From Thereva unica (lineage: Eukaryota; Arthropoda; Insecta; Diptera; Therevidae): a stretch of 64,000 bases of DNA. How positions within the stretch are numbered: the stretch's first letter is position 1; every line of letters begins with the position of its first letter. The position numbers and the translations under genes were made by a program. Shown here in pieces: positions 20,687 through 29,055 of the stretch. The notes beneath the pieces were generated by a model, which had not been told where the DNA came from, made no database searches, and saw nothing but the letters and a program-made list of their open reading frames with translations. The stretch spans positions 104,493,248 through 104,557,247 of the forward strand of contig OX465281.1 of the NCBI GenBank assembly GCA_949987705.1, given 5' to 3'.

Positions 20687-21625
20687 TTATTATTATTATT
20701 ATTCTTTATTGCAGCTTAAAATAAATTTACATCACAATTTTATTTATTTACATATAAATATAAAAAAATTCTAAGCTAAGCCCATCACATAAACAGTAGC
20801 TTGTGCGTGGGGGCTGTGACTGCCTAAAATATATAATTACTTTGAAAAAACAAATAAAATCAAAAATTTACTTTAAATAATTTTCAGTAGTAAGATACGT
20901 GCTGTATTATATAAAATTAAAACATTCATAAATTGACTTTTAGAACAAATATTTAACATTTTATACTAATAATTCATTGAATAACTCTCTATGGCTTAAT
21001 ATATATTTTTTAAATACTGCTTTAAAATTTAGATCAGTTATAATATTTCTTATATCCACTGGCAAACTGTTGTACAATTTGGGTCCTAATATGCTTGCGT
21101 GACGTTGCATGAGGGATTTCTTGCATCTTGCAATATTTATTTGTCGATTTCGTTGCAAACGGGTATCATGGCTAATGCTTCTGATAGAAAATTTTGCCAA
21201 ATTTTGGTACACAAATTTCAAAAGTGTTACCAAGTATAGCTGTCTGATGCCCATTACATTAAATTCGGCAAACGCCTGCGTTGTTGAATAATATTTAGAT
21301 TTACCTAAGCATATTTTTATTAATTTACTTTGAACATTATGTAATGTATCTATAGTTCTACTATAAGAAGCACCCCATACTATTATTCCATATTGCAGGA
21401 TCGATTGGGCAATCGCAAAATAAACGTTTTTTAAAATTTGAATATCGACATAGTTCCTGAGAATTCTAAATTTACGTTTGCCTCAGTCTGCCGGCAGTGT
21501 TAAATATATGTTGTTTCCATTTAAGTTCACTGTCTATAGTAACTCCCAGGTATTTTACCTCATTTGTATGCTTTAGTTTAAAGTTCTTTATGCTTAGGTA
21601 GTGTGAGTCTTCACTCCGAATTTTT
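20687..21625 (-). mobile_element. LINE 3' fragment inside the TIR element
   Basis: On the minus strand the stretch reads VKYLGVTIDSELKWKQHI, then QYGIIVWGASYSRTID and the C-terminal tail ending in the frame 20961-21254. This is the thumb and C-terminus of a LINE RT. The 3' end has (AAT)n at about 20687-20712. Frameshifts separate the pieces. The family differs from the three other LINEs in the window. Confidence 0.75.
20961..21254 (-). pseudogene. LINE ORF2 C-terminal tail
   Basis: The 97-residue frame has a GPKLYNSLPVDIRN and FKAVFKKYILSHRELF pattern that ends many CR1/Jockey/RTE-type ORF2 proteins. The upstream part is in other frames at 21255-21620. It is a remnant with no catalytic residues. 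Confidence 0.7.
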
Positions 21626-21715
21626 ATTTAATTGAATCCGCCAGTGCGGATTTGAGAATCGCAAAATGTCAAATCCGCACTCACTTCCGCGCCGCCGGAT
21701 CTGGGAATCGAGGCA

Positions 21716-21808
21716 AATGTAAATCATTAGTTCAGACATCAATCAGAGTTGTTACCGACAATCACTGATTATGCTTTTTGACAAACAGATGGCGCATAAA
21801 TCATCATA
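21716..21808 (-). repeat. Gypsy-2-type LTR start, inverted
   Basis: Read on the minus strand it matches the first roughly 95 bp of the Gypsy-2 LTR (26396-26490, 31744-31833): TGATGATTTATGCGCC, then GTTTGTCAAAAAGCATAATC. It ends at the same point where the 20 kb element enters the Gypsy-2 3' LTR, but lacks about 9 bp there. Confidence 0.85.
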
Positions 21809-21809
21809 A

Positions 21810-22128
21810 TTATAGATTCCTTGACTGGTTCCTATATTTATATATCATGGAACCAACTAAAATAGAAGTCCAAATGAAAGCTAATTAAATTTTTCGTAAA
21901 ATAAAATATAATATAATTTATCTGTTCAGCAGTACAACTATTTTTGTGACACTTAGGCGAGAGAGAATACAACGAATTTCATTAGATTATGTTTTAGCGA
22001 CTAAACAAAAAGGAATTTCACAACTTGTGTAATAATATTTTTGACAGCAGTTCCCGCTGCTGATAAGTTCTCCCTGTCGACGCCTCGCTCCTGGTGTTGG
22101 TTAGCCGAGGCTGTACAGTGCAGCCACA
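21810..22128 (-). repeat. Gypsy-1 3' LTR
   Basis: 319 bp, about 95% or more identical by eye to 26071-26389. Its inner edge (22128) is followed by the purine-rich minus-strand tract AGGAGGGGAGTGA at 22129-22141. Confidence 0.9.
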
Positions 22129-22563
22129 TCACTCCCCTCCTAGTGACCTAGTGCTGTCACTCGGGAACGAAATTTTTTTTCTAACATATGTTCTCTTCGG
22201 TCGGTCTATGCTGGAGCCCCACTGGTGTGGACTGGGGTTTTCATGTTCTTGATCTGGAGAATTGTCGTCGTTTTTTGTTATGTATGCTGGCTTCAACCTT
22301 TCTACTGATACTGACTTGTGCTCTCCATTTACGTCTATTTTGAACACCCTGTCATTTAGTCTTTGAATCACTTGGTGTGGTCCTGAGTATGGCGGTTCGA
22401 GTGGTTTTTTTACTGCATCACACCTCAGGAACACATGTGTGCATTTATACAAGTCTTTACTAATGAAAACTCGGGCCTTGCTGTGGTGAGCGGTTGGGGT
22501 TGCTCTAATTGTCCTCATATATTCCCTGAATTTCTCCACGAATATTTGCGGATCTGCAAGCAT
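22129..22563 (-). pseudogene. Gypsy-1 integrase C-terminal domain
   Basis: The 144-residue frame has HVFLRCDAVKKPLEPPYSGPH and the following VSVERLKPAYI, the chromodomain-like or GPF/Y-type tail after the integrase core. The ATG is internal. The link to the core (22515-23711) is broken by frameshifts between about 22515 and 22690. The stop at 22129-22131 lies directly next to the polypurine tract. Confidence 0.8.
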
Positions 22564-23711
22564 GTCCTGGTTGACGAAAAATTCTCCGGGAACACGCAGC
22601 GTCGTTCCATATAATAACTCTGCAGGTGAGTCGTTCTGATCCGTGAAGCGCCGACTGGCTTTGCCAGGCTGGTGAATAACGCTGACTCAAATTGTGTGCC
22701 TTGGTCAGATGTAATTGTTAGTGGTGTGCCGTATCGACAGATCCAGTTGTCGTAAGGAGCTGTTGCTACCGTGTCTGCTGTCATGTCTTGGATGGGTATG
22801 GCTTCTGGCCATCGTGAAAATCTATCTACTACTGTGAGGCAGTACCTGAATCCATTGGCTATGGGTAACTCAATGAGGTCGATGTGAATGTGATTGAACC
22901 TGCTATCTGGAACGTCGATGTGCTTAGGTTTCAGTCTTGTGTGACGTTGGACTTTTGCTTTCTGACAGTGAATGCAGTTGCGTGACCACGCCAAAGCGTC
23001 TTTCTTGATGCCGGGCCACACGTACTTCTCTTTCAACAGTTTGCTTGTAGTCCTGCCGCTGGGGTGTGCTAATCCTTGTATTGAATCGAAAGCTGCTTTT
23101 CGAAGGCTCTCCGGAATGAATGGTCGCACTATATTTGCAGAGATATCGCAGTGAATGAATACTCCTTGGCTGGGATCTACGTTAAGACGTTGTAACTTTA
23201 GTGAATAGTTGGCGTTATTTAACAAGTCTCGAAGTTCTTTGTCATCTGCTTGAGCTTGCTGAATTTCTTGAGGTCCGAGGACAGTCGGCATGTTGATCTG
23301 GTTAATCCGTGACATAGCATCAGCGACAATGTTGTCTTCGCCTTTTAGGTAGATAATTTCGGTGCTGAACTGTGATATGAATGATAGTTGTCGAAGTTGC
23401 CGGGGAGCTTGTTCAGATTTTCTATCCAGTGCGTAGGTGAGTGGCTTGTGCTCTGTTTTTGTGATGAAACTACGATCTTCTAGAATGTGTTGGAAAAACT
23501 TGATGGCAGCGTGAATTGCGAGGAGCTCACGATCATATGTGATGTAATTTTTTTCAGCCGCGTTGAGTTTCCTTGAGAACAGGCCAATAGGTTTCCACTG
23601 CCTTTCAGTGTGTTGCTGTAGAACTGCCCCTATGGCTGTGTCTGAAGCGTCTGTACTAAGAATTAGAGGTGCTCGAGGATCTGGATATGACATGAGTACT
23701 GCCGCCGCCAC
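22515..23711 (-). CDS. Gypsy-1 RNase H and integrase core
   Basis: The 398-residue frame starts inside RNase H: STDASDTAIGAVLQQ, ELLAIHAAIKFF and the DNIVADAMSRI end. The integrase follows with zinc-binding H-x3-H-type and C-x2-C (NCIHCQKAKV). Catalytic residues seen are D in HIDLIELP and D in TSDQGTQFES. The third acidic residue lies beyond the point where the frame breaks (about residue 365). TTHLQSYYMERR replaces the expected downstream motif, so the frame has shifted. Confidence 0.85.
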   Translation of the reverse strand: MAAAVLMSYPDPRAPLILSTDASDTAIGAVLQQHTERQWKPIGLFSRKLNAAEKNYITYDRELLAIHAAIKFFQHILEDRSFITKTEHKPLTYALDRKSEQAPRQLRQLSFISQFSTEIIYLKGEDNIVADAMSRINQINMPTVLGPQEIQQAQADDKELRDLLNNANYSLKLQRLNVDPSQGVFIHCDISANIVRPFIPESLRKAAFDSIQGLAHPSGRTTSKLLKEKYVWPGIKKDALAWSRNCIHCQKAKVQRHTRLKPKHIDVPDSRFNHIHIDLIELPIANGFRYCLTVVDRFSRWPEAIPIQDMTADTVATAPYDNWICRYGTPLTITSDQGTQFESALFTSLAKPVGASRIRTTHLQSYYMERRCVFPENFSSTRTCLQIRKYSWRNSGNI

Positions 23712-24493
23712 ACTCTGTTTACAATCTTCAAAAACCTGGATTGTAGTTGATGTCCACGGAACTTTACGTTTGTTGTGCTTTTTGATTCTTTGGTCATCTC
23801 GTTGAGATGAGCTTGAAGCCTAGCCACGTTCGGAATACATCTGCGGTGGTAGTTAATTACACCCAGGAATCGTCGTAACTCTTGGATCGCTTCAGGTCGT
23901 TTGTACTGCATGATGGCCTGGAGACGCTCGGCGGGTGGTTGATATCCGTCTTGGTTAATTGCGTAGCCAAGATACTGAATTTGCTCTTGAGCAAAAACGC
24001 ATTTGCTGAAGTTGATGACAAGATTGTACTCCCGAAGACGTTGGAAGACTTCCTTCAGATGCTCTTGGTGTTGCTCGTGTGTTTCTGACATTACTAGCAC
24101 ATCGTCGATGTAAATGAATACAGATTCCATTCCCCTGAAGACCATGTCGACAAACCGCTGGAAGGTTTGTGACGCGTTGCGGAGCCCAAACGGCATGACT
24201 AGGTATTCATACAGGCCGAAGGGTGTGTTGATTGCAGTCTTTTTGATGTCTTGCTGCGACATTGGTATTTGGTGGTATGCTCTAACCAAATCTAACGATG
24301 AAAATACTTTCTTTCCATGCAGGCGTTGAAATAGGTCCTGGAGTAACGGAGTTGAGTATCTATCAGGAGTTGTTTTTGCGTTGAGTTTCCGGTAGTCACC
24401 GCAAACGCGCCAGCCCCCCGTTTTCTTTGGTTGCAGGTGTACCGGGCTTGCCCATGGACTGTTTGAGGACCTTATTATATTTTGCTCCAACAT
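23663..24493 (-). CDS. Gypsy-1 reverse transcriptase
   Basis: The 276-residue frame carries nearly all RT motifs: SPWASPVHLQPKK, WRVCGDYRKLNAKT, SSLDLVRAYHQIPM (motif A), MPFGLRNASQTFQRF (motif B) and YIDD in FIYIDDVLVM (motif C), then LGYAINQDG and RRFLGVINYHRR. It leaves frame around 23765, where the connection to RNase H begins in another register. The ATG is internal. Confidence 0.88.
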   Translation of the reverse strand: MLEQNIIRSSNSPWASPVHLQPKKTGGWRVCGDYRKLNAKTTPDRYSTPLLQDLFQRLHGKKVFSSLDLVRAYHQIPMSQQDIKKTAINTPFGLYEYLVMPFGLRNASQTFQRFVDMVFRGMESVFIYIDDVLVMSETHEQHQEHLKEVFQRLREYNLVINFSKCVFAQEQIQYLGYAINQDGYQPPAERLQAIMQYKRPEAIQELRRFLGVINYHRRCIPNVARLQAHLNEMTKESKSTTNVKFRGHQLQSRFLKIVNRVWRRQYSCHIQILEHL

Positions 24494-24739
24494 AAACTCT
24501 ATTTCGGTGCGAAGTGCTTGTAGCTTCTCCCCTGCCAGTTTCCTTGGTCGTTCGGCTACTGGAGGTCCACTCGTCTATATCTGGTGGGCTACTGGCGCTG
24601 TAGTTTCTGTTCGTGTAGTTACGGACGGCTTGGTCACATGGAATAAGCATTCTGATAGTTAATAGTAGAGATACTATGAATAGGAACATACATTACGTCA
24701 CCTTTTCATGACAGAGATGTATTTGAGTCGATTATACAC

Positions 24740-25088
24740 CGTTGCTTTAGATGTACGAGTATTCCAAAATGTACTAGAAAATCAGCCCCAATGATTGCTG
24801 TCTTTACATCGGCTATTGTGAAGGGCCATTTAAAAGCTCTGCGTAATCCAAGGTCCACTTGTAAGACTCTGTTGCCATAAGTGTTGATGGTGCTTGCGTT
24901 CGCGGCGTACAGCTTGAACGGCTCCGTGAAGAGTCTTGTTTTTATCAGAGATCGAGGTAGTACTGATATAATTGAGCCTGAATCTATTAGAAATTTTATG
25001 TTGTTTATTTTGTCAAAAATGTGGAGGCGGTATTCTCGTTGGACTATATTGCTGTCACTTCCCGCCTGCCCGAAAGACAGCTTGTTTA
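24740..25088 (-). pseudogene. Gypsy-1 aspartic protease
   Basis: This minus-strand frame, not opened by an ATG, reads FLIDSGSIISVLP with the catalytic D-S-G, then YAANASTINTYG, and IIGADFLVHFGI near the end. That is the shape of a retropepsin. It overlaps the end of the gag frame at about 25088 in a different register, which may be a frameshift signal or decay. Confidence 0.75.
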
Positions 25089-25724
25089 GTATCCCTGCTT
25101 TTCGTTAAAGTTACAGGGTTGCAGGAAACGTACTGCCTTTTCTTTGAATCGTTGATGATAGAAGCATATTCCTGTATTCTCTAGAGGCATTCGGCTATTT
25201 GAACGGGAATGTGAGCGTGACCTACTGCTTCTTGAGGTTTGGTCGTGTTTTCTCAAGTTGTTTGTCATCTCTTTGACTGATAGTCGCAAGGCTTCGACTG
25301 CCTTTTCTAGTCTGTCTACTCGTAGCTCATCTGGAGATTTAGATGTATTTATTGCATTGACGCCCTTTTGATAATCAGTGGCCATTACGCTGGATGTTGA
25401 GTTGATTTCGACTAATCGGTCGGCCAGACTGGCTGCTGTGCTAAGGCTTGTTTCGGTGTTGGCAGATAGAACAAAACGTACGTTGGATGGTAGACGCTTC
25501 AACCATAGCGATCGAAGGACGTCCTCTAAAATCTGATTATTGGCTAGTTCTTGCATCCGACGCCACAACTGTGATGGTTTGCTGTCGCCTAAATCTGTCC
25601 CTTCTATCAAAATCTGCAGTTGTTGTTCCTGAGAAGTGCTTAATCGACTAATTAAGCTGTTTTTTAGTGTATTGTATTTCTCTAGCTGAGGTGGGTTTTT
25701 TACGATATCCGAGACGTGCTGCAA
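25086..25724 (-). CDS. Gypsy-1 gag, C-terminal part
   Basis: The 212-residue frame has a capsid-like section (KPSQLWRRMQELA, LRSLWLKRLPSNVR), a basic Ser/Arg-rich section (SSRSRSHSRSNSR) and an end with CFYHQRFKEKAVRFLQPC. CsRn1-clade elements end gag in a C-x2-H-x9-C-x3-C pattern. Here the third cysteine is replaced by F. The N-terminal part is in another frame (25648-25938). Confidence 0.82.
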   Translation of the reverse strand: MQHVSDIVKNPPQLEKYNTLKNSLISRLSTSQEQQLQILIEGTDLGDSKPSQLWRRMQELANNQILEDVLRSLWLKRLPSNVRFVLSANTETSLSTAASLADRLVEINSTSSVMATDYQKGVNAINTSKSPDELRVDRLEKAVEALRLSVKEMTNNLRKHDQTSRSSRSRSHSRSNSRMPLENTGICFYHQRFKEKAVRFLQPCNFNEKQGY

Positions 25725-25938
25725 TAGTTCTGAGTCTATATGAGAAATGACGGTCCAATATTTGCTGTCGTCGTTCTTGAGCGAACCACAGTGCTGGATC
25801 TTGCTTCCAGAAGGGCGGTAGCTTAAAATCCATCGCGGCCACTTCGTTTTCTATGCTGTTAGCGCGTGTCTCGCCGGCTCCTGGATTATGCTGGTTGTTG
25901 GCGTTGTTGTTATCGCCTTGTTCGTCTCTATTATTCAA
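25648..25938 (-). pseudogene. Gypsy-1 gag, N-terminal part
   Basis: The 96-residue frame holds FKLPPFWKQDPALWFAQ, a conserved start of this gag type, about residue 37. After WFAQ it leaves the gag frame, so a frameshift lies near 25775. The start ATG at 25936-25938 follows the leader and is plausible as the native start. Confidence 0.78.
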
Positions 25939-26047
25939 TGTACCAGCTGTATCGTGGTTGTTTGCGCCTTATTGACTCATTTCGTTGCCTCTGGCAGGTT
26001 CCCTAACTGGAGAATGCTCGAGAGTCATGTATATAGCTTTTTTTTAG

Positions 26048-26070
26048 GTTAGCTTTTGTGGGGTCACCAG
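26048..26070 (-). other. Gypsy-1 primer-binding site
   Basis: Directly inside the 5' LTR, the minus strand reads TGGTGACCCCACAAAAG. The first ten bases are complementary to the 3' end expected of insect tRNA-Trp, the primer used by CsRn1-type elements. Confidence 0.6.
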
Positions 26071-26389
26071 TTATAGGTTCCTTGACTGGTTCCTATATTT
26101 ATATATCATGGAAGCAACTAAAATAGAAGTCCAAATGAAAGCTAATTAAATTTTTCGTAAAATAAAATATAATATAATGTATCTGTTCAGCAGTACAACT
26201 ATTTTTGTGACACTTAAGCGAGAGAGAATACAACGAATTTTATAAGATTATGTTTTAGCGACTAAACAAAAAGGAATTTCACAACTTGTGTAATAATATT
26301 TTTGACAGCAGTTCCCGCTGCTGATAATTTCTCCCAGTCGACGCCTCGCTCCTGGCGGTGGTTAGCCGAGGCTGTACAGTGCAGCCACA
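26071..26389 (-). repeat. Gypsy-1 5' LTR
   Basis: 319 bp, the same length as the copy at 21810-22128 and nearly identical to it. Minus-sense start TGTGGCTGCACTG. The next seven bases to the right lead into the 5' LTR of Gypsy-2. Confidence 0.9.
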
Positions 26390-26395
26390 CAATAT

Positions 26396-26904
26396 TGTGA
26401 TGATTTATGCGCCATCTGTTTGTCAAAAAGCATAATCAACGATTGTCGGTAACAACTCTGGTTGATGTCTGAACTAATGATTTATGTACTAAACTAAATT
26501 TGGAACTCGCGATAAGTGAAGACAACTTCAGGCTTCTGGACGAAAAGAAAAGAACATACCACTAGGCTTGAGAAAAGGGACGAAGGTTCTAGAAGTTAGA
26601 TAAGGGTGGAGTTGGGATATAAAAGCGACTTGCAGGCGCTGCGTGAGTCAGTTTTGATTTGAAAGGCGCTAAAAGTGTTCTAAAGTGAGAACAGTGAAAA
26701 GTGGTGATTTAAAAGTGAACTATAAAGCGATAGATAGAATTTAATAGTGCGAGTTACTAAACTGAAAGTGATTATAGTGAACTGTAAGAATTTCGCTTGT
26801 TATTAAATTGTGTTTTGGTTTGTAATAAATAAATTTTGTGTGGATAATTAAAAAGTGTATCACTTAATTAATTCTACGAATCCGTTAAGCGTAAAAACGT
26901 AACA
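26396..26904 (+). repeat. Gypsy-2 5' LTR
   Basis: 509 bp from TGTGATGATTTATGCG to CGTAACA, so it has the TG...CA ends. Bases 26485-26904 match 51933-52343, and 26396-26490 match 31744-31842. The stretch GGGATATAAAAGCG at about 26612 is a plausible TATA box for element transcription. Confidence 0.92.
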
Positions 26905-26925
26905 ATTGGTGTCAGAAGTGGGATT
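26905..26925 (+). other. Gypsy-2 primer-binding site
   Basis: ATTGGTGTCAGAAGTGGG follows the 5' LTR directly. TGGTGTCAGAAGTGGG is the form of primer site seen in many Gypsy elements. The tRNA is not assigned here. Confidence 0.6.
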
Positions 26926-27011
26926 AATTAAGTTTTTAGAGATAAGTGAACTAAGTGAATTTTTTTAAAACTTTAATTTTTGTGAGTACAAACTAAAGAC
27001 ATAATAATAAA

Positions 27012-27350
27012 ATGGGTCGAAAATTAGTGGATTTGCGCATTGTGGAGTTGAAAAGAGAATTAAGTAAACGGTCGTTGTCGACGGTGGGGGCTAAAAACTC
27101 CCTAACAGAACGGGAATCAGCAGAGATGAAGGAAGCGACAGCAGATATGAAGGAATTACAAGAACGTTCAACTATAGAGATCAAGGCTGAAGTGATGGCG
27201 CTGAAAGACGAACAGAAATTGTTAGCAGTAGCTCCTGAACGCTCGTTAGCAGAGCTCAAAGAGGCGATGGAAGAACAGAGGAACCAGCTGGATAACATGA
27301 AAGGAAATGTAAGGAATGATCTGGAAAGTCTCGAATCTTCCTTCAAGTAA
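27012..27350 (+). pseudogene. Gypsy-2 gag N-terminus, coiled-coil
   Basis: The 112-residue frame from the first ATG after the leader is strongly charged and helical (VDLRIVELKRELSKRS, then many E/K/L residues), the pattern of a coiled coil. It ends at a TAA at 27348-27350. That stop sits at the end of the first unit of a 45-bp repeat, at the place where the other units have GAA, GCA or GAA. A single base change therefore probably made the stop. Confidence 0.8.
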
Positions 27351-27485
27351 AATGTAAGGAATGATCTGGAAAGTCTCGAATCTTCCATCAAGGAAAATGC
27401 AAGGAATGATCTGGAAAACCTCGAATCTTCCATCAAAGCAAATGTAGGGAATGATCTGAAAAAGCTCGAAAATTCCATGAGGGAA
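27306..27485 (+). repeat. 45-bp (15-codon) tandem repeat in Gypsy-2 gag
   Basis: Four units begin AATGTAAGGAATGATCTG or close variants at 27306, 27351, 27396 and 27441. Each encodes a 15-residue helical unit such as NVRNDLESLESSIKE. Units differ by a few bases. The repeat keeps frame, so it lengthens the predicted coiled coil. Confidence 0.9.
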
Positions 27486-27694
27486 AATGATGAAAATTGA
27501 AGATTGAATTAGAATCGGACAGAGCCGACCTGGAAAGGGTAAAGATTCATCACCCAGTGACGGCATCTCACGAAGTCATCGGAGTTAGGAAACTACAGCC
27601 TCCAACTTTCGACGGGCAAAGCCCATGGCCTACTTACAAGCTCTAATTCGAAGCAGCAGCAGGCGGCAATTTCTGGACTGAGTATGAAAAAGCA

Positions 27695-28447
27695 ATGGCC
27701 TTAACGTTGTCACTAAGGAGCACAGCAGCAGAAATATTGCAGTCAATACCAGCAGAACATCGCAACAGCTACGGGTTCTTAGTTCAAGCGCTGGAAATGC
27801 GTTACGGCGATCAGCACATGCAAGAGGTTTATCGACTTGAATTTAGAAATAGACTTCAAAAGCCAGGAGAAACTTTGCAACAACTATGCGCCGATATCGA
27901 GAGGTTAGTGCATCTGGCTTATCCTAGTCTCGGCCAAGACTACATCAACGAAGTAGCAAGAGAGGCTTTTCTTAACTCTTTTGCCGACCGAGATGTACAA
28001 CAGACAGCCAGATTGGCCGGAAAGAAGAATACCGCAGAAGTTTTGGCTTATGTTCTGGTATACGAGGCAGCGAAGCAAGCAACAAGAAGTGCAGTCCGCC
28101 TCAGAGAGATCCACACCACAGAGGATACTTGCAACAGAATGAATGCAACGGAAGTACGCGGTCGATTCCGATGCTGGAACTGTAGTGAACCGGGTCATTT
28201 GCAAAGGAATTGCAGAAAGCGAAGGAGAGCAGAGGCTCCCGAGAATATGAGTGGCGGAACTTGTTGTGAAAAATGCGGACATCGACAGAAAGGTGACCTG
28301 AAGGAGGCCGAAAACAATGATTCCGTGTCTCCCCGCAGACAGCACCCTGCTGCAACGAATAAAGAAGAACTCCATGGGGCGGGAGTTGATCGGGGAAATC
28401 GAAGCCCCCGGTGTCATCATCACCACTATCAAACAACTGCAGCGTAG
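27695..28447 (+). CDS. Gypsy-2 gag: capsid and zinc knuckle
   Basis: The 250-residue frame starts inside the capsid domain (ALTLSLRSTAAEILQSIP, then GETLQQLCADIERLVHLAYP) and has one clear CCHC knuckle, CWNCSEPGHLQRNC, near residue 158. The conserved PPTFDGQSPWPTYKL sequence just upstream (about 27598-27642) is cut off by a TAA where relatives have CAA, so the true gag start is further left. The end overlaps the protease frame. Confidence 0.85.
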   Translation: MALTLSLRSTAAEILQSIPAEHRNSYGFLVQALEMRYGDQHMQEVYRLEFRNRLQKPGETLQQLCADIERLVHLAYPSLGQDYINEVAREAFLNSFADRDVQQTARLAGKKNTAEVLAYVLVYEAAKQATRSAVRLREIHTTEDTCNRMNATEVRGRFRCWNCSEPGHLQRNCRKRRRAEAPENMSGGTCCEKCGHRQKGDLKEAENNDSVSPRRQHPAATNKEELHGAGVDRGNRSPRCHHHHYQTTAA

Positions 28448-28883
28448 TGGCAACAGCCTTGTCATCGATGGTAAGATTGGAGCAGAAAAATGCACAATAA
28501 CTGTAGATACTGGTGCTTCTAAATCGGTTATCTGCGCTGACATGGTCGGTAATAAATGGCTGAAATACACACGCCAATACAGACTGAAAACTGCAACAGG
28601 AGAGCCAGTACGATTACACGAGGAAATTATGTTGGATGTGTTTCTCGCTGACATTGGATTTTCACATTCGTTCCTGGTAGCTGATATAACAGACGAGTGT
28701 ATTCTCGGTCTGGACTTTATGAAAGCACATAAAATTCTACTGGACATTGCAGAGGAAATACTGAGATATGACAACATGGAGATTCCAATGGCCACAGGAT
28801 CCACTTGTTTTCGCAGCTTAAAGTCGTCGCTCGTGAAGATACCGTGCTTCTTCCGTGTGCTGAGAAATTGGTACGAGCGATAG
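28317..28883 (+). CDS. Gypsy-2 aspartic protease
   Basis: The 188-residue frame has the retropepsin active site ITVDTGASKSVI (D64), then LKTATGEPVRLHEE and ILGLDFMKAHKI, the second conserved motif. It overlaps gag by about 130 bp in another frame, a common gag-pol layout. After about residue 170 the frame leaves pol. The continuation is in 28805-29080. Confidence 0.85.
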   Translation: MIPCLPADSTLLQRIKKNSMGRELIGEIEAPGVIITTIKQLQRSGNSLVIDGKIGAEKCTITVDTGASKSVICADMVGNKWLKYTRQYRLKTATGEPVRLHEEIMLDVFLADIGFSHSFLVADITDECILGLDFMKAHKILLDIAEEILRYDNMEIPMATGSTCFRSLKSSLVKIPCFFRVLRNWYER

Positions 28884-29055
28884 TCGATGGTGATCCCGGG
28901 AGCTACCGAATTTACTTTATAGAACCAGAAAAAACGGAACAAAGCAAAAATATAGCAATTGGAAAATGTCTGGTGAGCATCGACGACAAGAAGGAGGTTT
29001 TCGTGAGAGTGCCAAATACCATCGAACGAGAAATGCTACTATTTCCCATTATTAT
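28805..29055 (+). pseudogene. Gypsy-2 linker between protease and RT
   Basis: The frame has LKVVAREDTVLLPCAEKLVRAIVDGD and KEVFVRVPNTIER, the spacer that follows protease in this type of Gypsy element. It ends abruptly near 29055, where unrelated sequence begins and RT should follow. Confidence 0.7.

Larger units (their letters stand above)
20376..21715. mobile_element. TIR element of 1.34 kb with AAT target duplication
   Basis: The inverted ends begin TGCCTCGATTCCCAGATCC and match for about 75 bp. A further direct copy of the end sequence lies at about 20503-20580, just inside the left end. Both sides are flanked by AAT (20373-20375, 21716-21718). No transposase is present. Much of the interior is a LINE 3' fragment (20687-21620). 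A 3-bp duplication occurs in PIF/Harbinger and some other superfamilies. The terminal sequence does not settle which. Confidence 0.8.
21810..26389 (-). mobile_element. Gypsy-1, CsRn1-type LTR retrotransposon
   Basis: Two 319-bp LTRs (21810-22128 and 26071-26389) bound a 3.9 kb interior read on the minus strand. The order is primer-binding site, gag, protease, RT, RNase H, integrase and polypurine tract. The LTR starts TGTGGCTGCACTG in the minus sense. The unusual Cys-His pattern ending gag, and a primer site that starts TGGTGACCCC (fits tRNA-Trp), point to the CsRn1 clade. Several frameshifts show it is inactive. No target duplication was found, and the flanks are inverted pieces of Gypsy-2-type LTR. 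Confidence 0.88.

Noticed and set aside
27905..28942. Minus-strand frame of 345 codons
   Set aside because: It is antisense to Gypsy-2 gag and protease, which have clear motifs on the plus strand.
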